Assembly: GCF_000182925.2 (NCBI RefSeq)
Contig: NC_026501.1
Span: 7,543,917 to 7,607,916, forward strand
Direction of reading: 5' to 3'
Source: Neurospora crassa OR74A
Lineage: Eukaryota > Ascomycota > Sordariomycetes > Sordariales > Sordariaceae
Length of the DNA: 64,000 nt
This document shows, one piece after another, positions 35,301-45,473 of this stretch (its first letter is position 1; every line of letters starts with the position of its first letter). The notes under the pieces were generated by a model, which saw only the letters and a list, made by a program, of their open reading frames with translations, was not told the DNA's origin and did no database searches. Made by a program: the position numbers and the translations under genes.

Positions 35301-36008
35301 AACATCGCCCTCGACCCCAACAACCCTTTGCACATCACCCTGCCCACCTTCCGCATGGTCGTCCTGGCCGACGAGCTCCTCGAGCAATTTTTCGAGTCAT
35401 CCTTCCCGTGCTCGTTCCACCTCGTAGAGGGCATCAACATGTCTAGCGGCAACTCTTCCAACGCCGCCTCGTCGTCCTACGGCGTGGGCGGTCTAGGAAG
35501 CACCTTCTCCCACATGGGCTTCTTCGGCGGCGCCGGCGGAGCAAACAGCCAGCAGGGAGGAGCAGGTGCCGGACGCGGTCTAAGAGGCGTACTGGACAAT
35601 ATCGTCACGGATGGAATGCGTGTCGCGGCGGAGGTGAGGAGGCGCATGGAGGAGGCGCAGAGAGAGCTGGAGAAGAATGCGCTGCCAGGGCAGCACAAGC
35701 CGGGCGGCGCGAATCGTGGTGGTGGCGATGATGACGATGATGACGAGGATGATGGGGGGCCTGTTGAAGGGTTGTCGCTTGGCGGTAATGGGAATGGTTC
35801 TGGCGGCGCGGGAGGGTCGGCGGCGGGGATGAGAAGTGGAGGAGTGAGGAGTTCGGATAGAGATTTATTGACGGGGGCGGATGCAGAGGCTAGTGATCCT
35901 ACTGCTGAGGCTCAGCTGCAACAAGGGAGTGGTGGTAGTTTGGGAGGAGGAGATGAAGCGAATGTCGGTGGTACGGCCAAGGTTGTGGGCGTCGAGTTTG
36001 ACGGTTAG
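32391..36008 (+). CDS. GRAM-TBC-EF-hand Rab GTPase-activating protein
   Basis: Exons 32391-32813 and 32883-36008 give 1182 residues. Domain order: a GRAM-like lipid-binding region (about 50-185, with FHYAGKLHLSEAYLCFS), a TBC domain (about 280-490) and a canonical EF-hand (DDDGDGKVDREG, about 750). Both catalytic fingers of TBC GAPs are present: I-x-x-D-x-x-R at 324-330 (Arg330) and YCQ with Gln365, so it should stimulate GTP hydrolysis on a Rab protein. The architecture is that of yeast Gyp2 and animal TBC1D8/9, which act in Golgi and endosomal traffic. The C-terminal ~330 residues are acidic, then Gly-rich and disordered, with tracts such as DDDDDDEDDGG. The intron has donor GTAGGA and joins RLHSQNFQ to FALAITTWNG. 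It converges on the PrpD gene. Confidence 0.93.
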
Positions 36009-36575
36009 GAACCGTTGGACAAGAACATGATTTGACATTATGGTGGCCCCTTTTGTTGGGGTTTCTGTGCGTGGTTCAGGCATCTTAAGAGGTATACTTT
36101 ACTGTGGATTGTGCATGGGGTATTATTGCCAGGTCATATGAAGGGCTCAACCGTCTTCTGTTTTTGTTTTTTGTTTTGCCTTTAGTCTACTAGGTCCGCA
36201 AACTTACTAGGGAGTTTGGTTCAACGTGTCTTTTTGGTTATTGTAACTGGCAAGGAGGTCATCATTCTGAAGGGTTTTTTTTTTCTTTTTCATTTTAGGC
36301 ATTTTCTTAGTTTTACAATAGGTGACAATCATATCAGTCCCAGTAATGATGTTTGTGATTGAGTATGAAGTGAGTTCCCACAGAGGATACAGTTCACAAT
36401 CCCTTTCTTTGAATCACCAGCCAGTATGAAGACCAGAACGATACATGTAAACCAAAAAAGAAAAAAAATGGTATATTCATTTCACGCCATTCTAAGCACA
36501 CCAAAGATCGCTTCTATATAATGCACAACGTCCCCTCCTTTTTCCTCTCTGCTCCAGTCAAACAAAGCCACACAT
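36009..36575. other. convergent intergenic region
   Basis: Between the stops of the Rab-GAP (+) and the PrpD gene (-). It is T-rich on the + strand (T9 run near 36,280) and A-rich near 36,460, consistent with two 3' UTRs. No gene seen. Confidence 0.5.
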
Positions 36576-38461
36576 TTACTGAGCAAACTCGCTCTTCTCG
36601 TTGACATAAAGATCAACATACTCATCAACCGACATAGCCTCCAACTCCTTAGGGTTCTGGCCAAGAGCAACCAGCTTCTCAACCTTGTCGGCGCTGAAGT
36701 GGGGCTCCAAGTGACGCTTGTACTTGGCCAGGATATGGGGCTTGGCCTCCTCGCGACGGAGGCGGTGGCCGAGGGGCGCCTCGACGACGACCTCGTCAAG
36801 GAAGGTGCCATCGTTCAGTTCGACGGTGAGACCGTTGGAGATGGTGCGGAGGGCAGGGTCGTGGTAGTCGGCGGTGAACTGGGGGTCCTCGACGCACTTG
36901 ATCTTCTTGCGGAGGGATTCGACGAGCTCCGAGGTGGCGGCCTCGGAACCGTCCGTGTAGTCGCCGGCGGTAAGGCGGCCAAAGACGAGCATGACAGAGC
37001 ACATGTACTGGATGCAGTGGTCGCGGTCGGCAAAGTTGTCCATGGGCTTGAACTGCTTGTCGATGATGCGGACGCAGGCCTCGTGCGTGCGGATGGTGAC
37101 CTCCTTGATGTCGGCCGCGGACTTGCCCATGGCCTTGAGCTGGGCGTGGATCTTCTCCGAGGCCTCGACGGCGGTCTGGGAGTGGAACTCGGCGGGGTAC
37201 GAGACCTTGAAGAGAACGTTCTCCATGACGTAGCTGCCGTAGGGGCGCTGGAACTCGAACTTCTTGCCCTTGAAGAGCACGTCGTAGAAGCCCCAGACGG
37301 GCGCGGAGAGGACGGTGGGGACACCAGGCTCGCCCTTGAGAACCTTGAGGGCCAGGTTGACGGCGCGCTGGCAGGCGTCACCGGCGGCCCACGACTTGCG
37401 GGACATGGTGTTGGGGGAGTGGCGGTAGGTGCGGAGGGACTGGCCGTCAACCCAGGCCTGGGTGATGGCGTCGGCCGTCTGCTTCTCGTTGAGGCCGAGC
37501 ATCTTGGAGACGACAGCGGTGGAGGCGACCTTGACGAGGACGACGTGGTCGAGACCGACCTTGTTGTACGAGTTGAGGAGAGCGAGGCAGCCCTGAATCT
37601 CATGGGCCTTGATCATGCCCTCGAGAACATCGCGGACGGTGAACTGCTTGCCATTGGCGAGGTTGCCGCCGGCCTTGTTGGTGCGGGTGATCCAGTCGGC
37701 GACGGCGAGGATGGCGCCAAGGTTGTCCGAGGGGTGGCCCCACTCGGCGGCGAGCCAGCAGTCGTTGTAGTCGAGCCAGCGGATCATGGTGCCAATGTTG
37801 AAGGCAGCATTGATGGGGTCGAGCTGGTAGGGGGTACCGGGGACCTTGGGGCCGTTGGGCACCACGGTGCCGGGGACGGTGGGACCGAGAAGCTTGGTGC
37901 ACTCCTTGAAGCGGAGGCCCTCAAGACCGCAGCCAAGGGTGTCAAGAAAGACCCATCTGGCAGTGTCGAACTGTGAACATTGGCGGTTAGCATGTGGTGT
38001 TTTGCACAGGGCATGTAGGTTCAGTTCGACTTTCGTCCGATCTTTATAACCAGTTCATCTTATATACATCTTCTCGAGATTGAGGGCTTTTTCTTCTTTT
38101 TTTTAAAAAAATAAAAAAAAAAATAAGAATAACTTGACGGGCAAGGGACGGAACTTACAGCAAGCTCCGAATCAATGTTCTTGTTGAGGACATAGTCGGC
38201 AATGTCGGTGATCTCGGGGTCATAGCCCTTGTGGGCGGCGGGCGAGGGGGTGACGCCAGGGGCGGCAGACTGGAGGGACGCCATGGTAGAGAAGCTGCTG
38301 GTGCGGGTGTTGGGAAGAGCAGAAGTGGAAGTGGAGGAAGAGTTCTGGAGTCTGAAGGCAGACTGGAGACCGGCGAATCTGGGGCAGCTAAGGTTGCTCA
38401 CACGCTGGGATAGGCGCACTTGCTTGGACGCGTGGCGGAGACCGCGATTGACAGCAGACAT
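36576..38461 (-). CDS. prpD: 2-methylcitrate dehydratase (PrpD family), mitochondrial
   Basis: Exons complement(36576-37970) and complement(38159-38461) give 565 residues. The MmgE/PrpD family dehydrates 2-methylcitrate to 2-methyl-cis-aconitate in the methylcitrate cycle, which disposes of propionyl-CoA in mitochondria. Seen: DIADYVLNKNIDSELA joined by the splice to FDTARWVFLDTLGCG, then YNDCWLAAEWGHPSDN, THEACVRIIDKQFKPMDN and DRDHCIQYM, all typical of the family. The N-terminus from ATG 38461 (MSAVNRGLRHASKQVRLSQRV) is rich in Arg, Lys and Ser and lacks acidic residues, as expected of a mitochondrial presequence. A second ATG at about residue 60 would remove the presequence. The 188-nt intron contains an A-rich stretch on the + strand (38104-38128). 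Coding bias is strongly GC3, suggesting high expression. Confidence 0.93.
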
Positions 38462-40081
38462 TATGGTGTTTATAAGAAGAGATAAGGAAGAAGAAGCTGA
38501 TGGAGGACAAGGAGAAGAAGAAGGAGAAGAAAGGGAGTGAGGTGCCCGGACAAACAGAAGACTTGAAGCCAAGAGACGTTTTATGTTTCTTTTCACTCTC
38601 TCGCTCGGCTTAACACACCGAGCCAACACCAGCGTGTACCTTCTTGACCTGGGGGCGGGACAATTGGCGCGGGGTTGACTACTAGTGTAGCACCCGACCC
38701 CAACTCGGCTCGACCGTGGCCGCCGTCGCTCAGACGGAAGAGCTTGAATTGGTCAACCAGCGTGTTTTACCGCGGTCTGCCGAAACCTCTTCTCCCCACA
38801 TTCGGTCGGGCGCTGGTTGATGACTGGCTAGAGAGGTTGTCGGGCGCTGGCCAGTTCCCCAGTGTTACATCTTGTGATCGGTCTTGCAAGAGGAAAGAAG
38901 ATGTCACTAAACCCAGAAAGGCATGTCGATACAACAGCGACGACATTTCCCCTTTCACCGTCCGTCCATCGAGAAAAGATCGGCTAGGTTTATGTAGTGT
39001 AAGACGGCAAAGACACGGGCGATTGAGCCTCATTACGAGCCTCGTTGGACTGTTTTCGGGCGTTGATGTGTGTGTAGGTAGGTATCCATTGAGCTTCTCG
39101 TCTCTCTTTCCCTTTCCATGAGAATAAAGGACAAAAACTAGGGACATCACAAACCCAAATAAAATAAACCCACCGTTCTCCTCACATGCTTTTGCTTTCC
39201 CCTCACCTCCCTCACCCGCCCCCCCCAAACTCTGATTAATGATTGCATAGGTATCGCAGTGGGAACCACAATGTCCTCCACCCCAAAACACGGGGCCCCT
39301 CCTTTTTCTGCCATTGTTTTATACAACGTTTGACAGCACCCCATTTCTCCAAGGTTGTTCCCCTTTCTGCCCACGCCGCGAACGGAGTCTGAGGAGCTCT
39401 CCCCACGCATATCTAGCATGCTTGGCCGCGCGGGGGACAGGCGAGCGCAGGCTGTCAAACCTGTCAATACGAGTCATATTCCTTGCTTTCCGCTGCTTGG
39501 AAGCCCTGTGGACGCTGCCTCTCCCAGTATATCGGGGGGGCATTGGCTGCAATCAGCACGTTGAAGAGGGGAAATTCCACCGAGTCCACCCAGATTCCCC
39601 AGCCTTTACCCCAAGCGGTGGCCCGTCTCCGCAGTAATGCACGGGCAATCCATACTTGAATCCATTCCCATCTCCGCCCCCATGAGCTCCAACGTCTCCA
39701 GCAACTCCAGCGGCTCCAGTATGATTCCAGTCCCGTGGCGGGCCCGGGCGAGGGCGGAGCCCCAAAGACGGAGCCGGTTGTTAGTCTCGGCGCTTTTTGT
39801 GTGAGATGACAATATACACTCGTAAGCACGATGGGTAGGTTCGGCAAAGGAGGTGCGTGATAGCAAAGTTACGTAGCCCTCGGGAGTTTGAGGTTTGCCA
39901 TTCGGTTGATGGGAAGTTGGGATGCCCCTGGTCCGAGCGGCCGTCGGTATCATGATATTATCTCGTGGGCAACCGGCAAGATCACGATGTTTCATGAGAA
40001 TCGGACATCGCAAGCTGAGAGACCAACGTCAAGCGAAACATGGTGATATTGTCTAGGCTATATCTTTGAAGAGGCCACGGC
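38462..40081. other. intergenic: PrpD promoter side and 3' side of the damaged GT28 gene
   Basis: 1.6 kb without a gene. The region just upstream of 38461 is the PrpD leader. Farther along there are small reading frames on both strands, none with motifs. A GGTAGGTA motif is at 39,077. Confidence 0.45.
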
Positions 40082-42169
40082 TTACCGCTTTGCTGCATTT
40101 TCCGCCGCCCCCTTCGCCATACCTTCACACACGCGCCAGGCCGTCACGATCCTTTGTCTCTCCCTCTTATGCAGTTTCACATATTCTCCCTCTCCTTGGG
40201 CCAGGCGGCCCATGACAATCTGAGCCTCGCTATCCGCCTTGCCTAGCTTCTCCAGCTCTCGGTAGAAACCGAGAAAGATGAACCGAGGGGCTTCGAGAGC
40301 GCCGGTGGTTGGCTTCATCACCAGCTCGCCGAGGCCTTGACCAAACCCTTTGAGAAACCCGACCGTCCCCTCCTCGCGCGCGCCTGCGATGGGCCTGGTG
40401 AAAACACCAGAGAGACCGTCCCAGAGGTTCTGGCTCAGTTTCTAGTGATGTGGTGAGTGCCTTTCCTACCAAGATTGCTCGGACAAAAACGCGCAGCTTA
40501 CTCGTCCAGCAGCAATTATCCCGCTTTGCCAGCCATTGATGTTTCCTGAGCTGTTGCCGTGAGGATGCCCATGGATTCGGGAAAAGTCACGGGCTAGGAT
40601 CTCGGTGATGACATTGGGTGAAATCTGGCTTAGATGACCAAGAACGATATTCCTCTGGACCCCTGACACGGTATCAGGATTAAGGTCTGGCCGAGATTTC
40701 GAAAGCTGCCATCTTTGGGAATGATACCTAGGTAGGGAAGCTGGTTACTGGCGGCAAGGGAAACATGTCCAAAAGGGAAACATACGGTTGCAGTTCCTCA
40801 ATCTCCGAGGCTCCTCCCAGAACAACGGCCACTGCGCTGATGGGTGACAGAGGAACCGGAGTGTACTTGGTCCTTGCCATCAACGACGCAAACTCCCCGC
40901 TGACAAGCGAACAGGGCTGACAGTCTTCGAGCAGCCGCCTGTGTACGGAAACTGCTGTCTCCTCGATCGAGCCAAAGGAGTAAATATGATGCTCCCAGTC
41001 GTCAGGCTTCTCTCGCAGGGTGCGGGATCTAAAGTAGGTAGTGGGTATTTTCCACCGGTGTCGCATGCCGACAGCGGTTAGAAAGTCTATCGGATCAAGC
41101 TCTAGGACCTCTGTTCTGAACTTGTTGATTGTCTCACCCGTTTCGCACCAAAGCATAATCTCTATGATACTGTATGTGAAGAGGTTGGCCAGGTTCCGTT
41201 TGGCTTCACAGATCTTGACACATACAAGAGGATGAGGAAAGCTGCAGGTTGGACTCCAGGGCCATCTTTTCAAACCAACACATTAGTATCAACCTCATCA
41301 GTATCCATACTCACAACTTACCGAGAAAGAACATGAACAGGAATACCCAGCTTCTCCGCACAATGCAGATGCGCAAACTCCTTGTGGCAAGCCACAATCG
41401 CATCCGCAATGAACGGACTCCCATCACTGAACGGCGCAACGCACGCCCTCCACGAATCCTCCAGCATCGCGTACACCGACTCCTTCCACTTTTCTCTCTC
41501 GGCCGGCCCGCGAGACTTGATCCATTCCTGAGCGTCAAAAGCATCATAGTCACCACATCCTCCTCCGTATTGTCCTCCGTGTTGTTTGCAGCGGCCGTTC
41601 AGGCTGAAGTACTCGAGCCGGCAACCCTCAACCTGCGCCTGGTAGTCCGGGTGCGTGGCTACCCTGATGCGATGGCCAAACTTGTCGCGCAGCCAGACAG
41701 CCACGGCGGTAAAGTGGCGCACATCGTCTGCAAAGCCTACGGCGAGCATGACGATGTTGAGTCTTGTGCCTCGGCCTGAGGAAAGAAAGGGTTGTGGTTG
41801 CGGTTGCAGTTGCGATTGCGTCGGTGTTGGCGTGGGTGTTGGCGTGGCTGATCGGGGAGAGGATGCGTTCGTAGGGGTAGACCTCCCGGAAATGGAGGAC
41901 TCGGGGGTTCTGGTTCCTGGTAGGGGTACGGGTACGTTGAGGCGCCTGTCGGGCGAGGTCCCTTGCTGCCTGGTAATGTTGAGGCGGACCTTACCATCGT
42001 TGCCGTACTAGAGCTTGAAGTCGAAGCCCATGCTGTCGAAAGCGCGGCGGGTGCGGGCGGCTTCGGCATCGATGCTCATGACTCTGGATTTACCCTCGGC
42101 TGCTTCACGAGCGAGGATGAGGGGGGATTTGGGGCGTTCTGGGAGACGATCTGGTCTGAGGAGTGACAT
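40082..42169 (-). pseudogene. GT28 sterol-glucosyltransferase-like gene, interrupted and lacking its second domain
   Basis: Proposed exons on the minus strand: 41322-42169, 40749-41265 (donor uncertain), 40502-40654 and 40082-40441. The frame from ATG 42169 (MSLLRPDRLPERPKSP) meets TAG at 42008-42010 (codon 54) and then stays open in the same frame. It continues with a Pro/Thr-rich linker and a clear GT28 N-terminal domain: RLNIVMLAVGFADDVRHF, ATHPDYQAQVEGCRLEYFS, PFIADAIVACHKEFAHLHCAEKLGIPVH, and, after an intron, WSPTCSFPHPL and KPDDWEHHI. Sterol glucosyltransferases should then show a nucleotide-sugar-binding Rossmann domain with a HHGGAGTT-type motif; it is absent here. The last exon (about 120 codons) resembles the C-terminal tail of fungal GT28 proteins (GFLKGFGQGLGELVMKPTTG). 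So the tail remains but the catalytic half is gone. Translation from the next ATG (41749) would lose the first beta strand. Either a pseudogene or a non-catalytic remnant. Confidence 0.65.
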
Positions 42170-42908
42170 CGTGGGCGTCCGAGTTTTTAGGTGATTGAGA
42201 ATCCGTTTAGGTTGGGATAAGAGGGGGGGTGGTAAACATTCTGAGGTAGGGAACTCGACGACGATGATGGAGGACAATAGAACTCGGGTGTCCACTAAAG
42301 TATGTGAGGTAGGTACAGTCCATCGCCTCTTCCCGCCCTCGTCGGTCATTCGAACTCCAGAGTCCGGCTGCCGGCTGCCGGCCGCACCTGCCGCACCTAC
42401 CGCATCCGCCGTGCCTTCCCCATCACTCCTTCATCCGATATCACCCCCACCCTAATGACCATATAAGGGACCTGGTTGGTTCCTCCTTCCAACAACAGCC
42501 GCTTGGTCAGATGGCACAGTGGTCTACCGATTGAGTCTCTAAAACTTAAAACAAAAAAAAACCTATTGCCTGTCCGGATCGGGAACGGTGTGCTAAGATA
42601 CGAAAAGGGGTCTTCACATTCTAGTAGCCGGTCTACCTATATGGTATCTGGGAACGCTCCAGTCGACAGCACGAGACATTCATACGGTTCACCATTGCTC
42701 TGAACGAGCGGTTGTTGTTTTTTGCTCTTTTTCGCAGGGTCGGGAGAGGTGGTGCCTTCGAACCAGTCGTCGGCAATTTTTGGTTTTTTTCGTTTTTTGG
42801 GTTCTTGTTGGGACTTGCTCTAGTATATTTAAACCAGGCCTGACTATCAACATGCCGCTCGATCTCAACCCTTCCCGTTACAGTCAACCATTACGATCAG
42901 ACCCAGCT
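42170..42908. other. intergenic: upstream of the GT28-like gene, 3' side of GAD
   Basis: 739 bp. It holds a G7 tract near 42,220 and a short tRNA-like segment at 42,505-42,548 that I do not accept as a tRNA gene (see rejected items). No coding region. Confidence 0.45.
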
Positions 42909-44787
42909 TTAACAAACACTTCTATGAATTCCCTCTCCCATCCTCTTCCCCTTCTCCTCCCCCCTTTCCTCCCCCTTTCTCTCCTCCCTCTCCCTCTCCT
43001 CCTTCTCTATTCTCTTCTCGTCCTTCGTAAGTGGCCTCCTCCGTCCCCCCTGATGCTGCTGCAACAAGCTCAAATCAACCTCATCGTTCTCCATCAGCGT
43101 CTCCGTAACCGACACCAAGTCCGTAACAAGCCTGTCAATCAAATCAAACGAAAACGACTCGCGAATCACCACCCTCAAAATCTCCGTCTGGTCCTCGTTG
43201 GGCGGCAAAGCGTAGTTGGGAATGATCCACTGCCGGGCGCGCATCAAAAGGGACACGGTTTCTTGCTTTACGTGCGGGTACTCTTGCTGGAACTCGTCGG
43301 TGAAGCGGAACGAAACGACGGGGAGGCCGGGGGTGTAGTCGGCGGAGGTTTCTTCGCGGTTTCTGTCCGTTTCGGGGGTGTCCTTTGACGACGACAACGA
43401 AGAAGAAGAGGCATGGGTCTTGGACTCTTCACTTTCGGCCTTTTGGTCATCATTCTGGCTCTCGGAGCAGCAGCTCTGATCGTTCTCCCCATCATAACCG
43501 CTCGACCCAGACTTTACAGAACCTGCTTGCTTCTGCGGCGGCCGATGAATATCGCTAACGCAGGTATACCACCCTGTCGCCTCAAGCGCTTTGGACAACA
43601 AGCGCGCATTGGAGAGGCAGTTCTCCACCACGGCGCGATACCCCTGAAACCCGAGGTGGATGAGATTGTAATACTGCACAATGACCTGCGCGCCGGGGCG
43701 CGAGAAGTTGAGCGTGTAGCTGTACTCGGTGCCCCCCAAGTAGTGCAGCTCGAAAATCAAATGCTTGGGCAAAAAGGACTCGTCCCTCCACACGATCCAC
43801 CCTACACCGGGCGTGACCAGGCCATACTTGTGACCAGAGACGTTGATGGACTTGACGCGGGGAAGTTCAAAGTTCCATTTGTGCCCGCCTGTCTTGGCGT
43901 AGGTAAAGGGGGCGACGAACCCCCCGCTGGCGGCATCGACGTGGATGGGGATGTCGATGCCCGTTTGCGATTCAAAGTCATCGAGGATCTTGTGGATTTC
44001 TTCGACGGGCTCGTAGTGGCCTGTGTAAGTGCTGCCGAGGATGACAAAGACGCCGATGGTGTTCTCATCCAGGTTCTCTTTTACCAAAGCTGGGTCCAGG
44101 CAGTAGTTGCTCTGGGCCGAGACGGGCAGGATACGGGCCTCGACGTCGAAGTAGCGGGCAAACTTTTCCAGAGCGACTTGCGCGTTGGCGCCCATGATGA
44201 TGTTGGGCTTGTAGGCGTCTTTGCCCTCGGCCCGGCGCTTCTCCTGCCATCGACGCTTCATGGCCAAGCCGCCGAGGTGGACGGCTTCCGAGGAGCCGAC
44301 GGTGGCGGTGCCGATGGCTTTTTCGCCCTTTTGGACACCCCAGAGATGGGCGAGGATGCTGACGCAGCGGTCGCTGAAGGAGATCATGGCGGGATATTCG
44401 TCATTGTCGGAGAGGTTCTTGCCTAGGTTCTCGACAAAGAGCTTCTGGGCGTCTTTCTCAATATAAGTGTTGACGAAGCTGGCCATGTTGAGATTTGGCC
44501 TGCCGTCTAGGTCCAGCTCGTCCCTGAGCATGGCGTAGACGGTGTCTCCTGGAGTGCCATTCTCGGGGATCTTGTACTTGGGGATGTCTTCTTGGCTGGC
44601 GTAGGAGCTGTTGTAGGGTGTAAGATGATTCTGCCTCTGGCTTCCACTGCCCTTTTCTTGGAGCTTGATGTCTTTGAGGTGATGGATGATCTCCTCTGGA
44701 TCAACCTGCAGAGTTTGTGCAAGTTAACAATCTGCAATGAATTTGAGTTTTCTTGAAGCTCTAACTTACGTGACGGCTTAGTGACAT
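42909..44787 (-). CDS. gad: glutamate decarboxylase
   Basis: Exons complement(44770-44787) and complement(42909-44705) give 604 residues. It is a PLP-dependent group II decarboxylase converting glutamate to GABA, a cytosolic enzyme of the GABA shunt and stress response. Seen: TPYNSSYASQEDIPKYKIPENGT near the N-terminus, ATVGSSEAVHLGGLAMKRRW, HVDAASGGFVAPF and the PLP-lysine motif INVSGHKYGLV (Lys at about 299), LGGTEYSYTLNFSRPGAQV, and VSFRFTDEF near the end. Between about residues 385 and 455 a Ser/Glu/Asp-rich insert interrupts the conserved core, and the last ~50 residues form a Lys/Glu/Arg-rich tail; both are probably disordered. The first exon codes for only MSLSRH; the donor GTAAGT and acceptor CTGCAG join it to VDPEEIIHHL. 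Confidence 0.95.
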
Positions 44788-45473
44788 AATGGTTATGAGT
44801 GAAATGTGGGTCTGGGGAAGTGGTCAAGTTGGTGAACAACGTAGACGTGTTTGGTGGTTGAAAGTCAATGCCGTGTTCCGAAAACGGGAGAGGTAGCCAA
44901 GACCTCTAGAAGAGACCGATCGATGGACGCAATATGTTTTATAGGGATGTTTTCTTTATTTTTCCCGATATTCCTTGCCTATGAAAATCATGGCTATTAT
45001 TTTGTAGGATCATATTGTGAATGCGGGACAGTGCAGCCTATGACGACATAACTTTTGGCTGGAGTCGGAGCATGCATTAGCAGTGCCAACTTAACTCCAT
45101 CAACACACCTCGACCTACACAAAACTCGTACAATGGCTTTCAAGCCTTGAAACAGAGCAATAGCTTATAAATTATAAAAAAGGTTACTAATGGTAACCGG
45201 TTTTGAGTCCCACTACTTAATCAAGGCCCAATACCTACCTTCAGAGATGCCGATACCCGGTAAGCCTGAATGCAAATGGATTTGTTACAGAAGCAGAAGA
45301 TCAGTCACTTTGTCCACAACTCTGGTTTTTCATGGTATCATCATTCATGCTAACTGCTTGGATATCTTAACGCGACCCATTTTCTTCCCAATATCAAGCA
45401 TCTCAAAGGTATCCAACGACATGATATCCCCAACAACGCTTTCATCAAATTATTTTTACTACTACTTCCTCAT
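44788..45473. other. intergenic: GAD promoter and 3' side of the acyl-CoA ligase
   Basis: 686 bp. The left part is the leader and promoter of GAD, the right part probably the 3' UTR of the ligase. A perfect-looking short palindrome GGTTACTAATGGTAACC lies at 45183-45199. No gene seen. Confidence 0.45.

Noticed and set aside
36699-37976. 425-codon open frame opposite the PrpD gene.
   Set aside because: Shadow frame produced by strong GC3 bias of prpD; Gly/Val/Leu/Glu/Asp-rich with no motifs.
42505-42548. tRNA-like 5' half: an A-box-like TGGCACAGTGG followed by a 5-bp stem and a 7-base loop CTCTAAA whose anticodon position would read UAG, only ~340 bp from the start of the gene with the in-frame TAG.
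   Set aside because: The D stem does not pair well, no 3' strand complements the acceptor half, and no T-loop (B box) follows within range. Most likely chance similarity; a tRNA covariance search would settle it.
43413-44426. 337-codon open frame opposite glutamate decarboxylase.
   Set aside because: Mirror of GC3-biased codons of the real gene; no family content.
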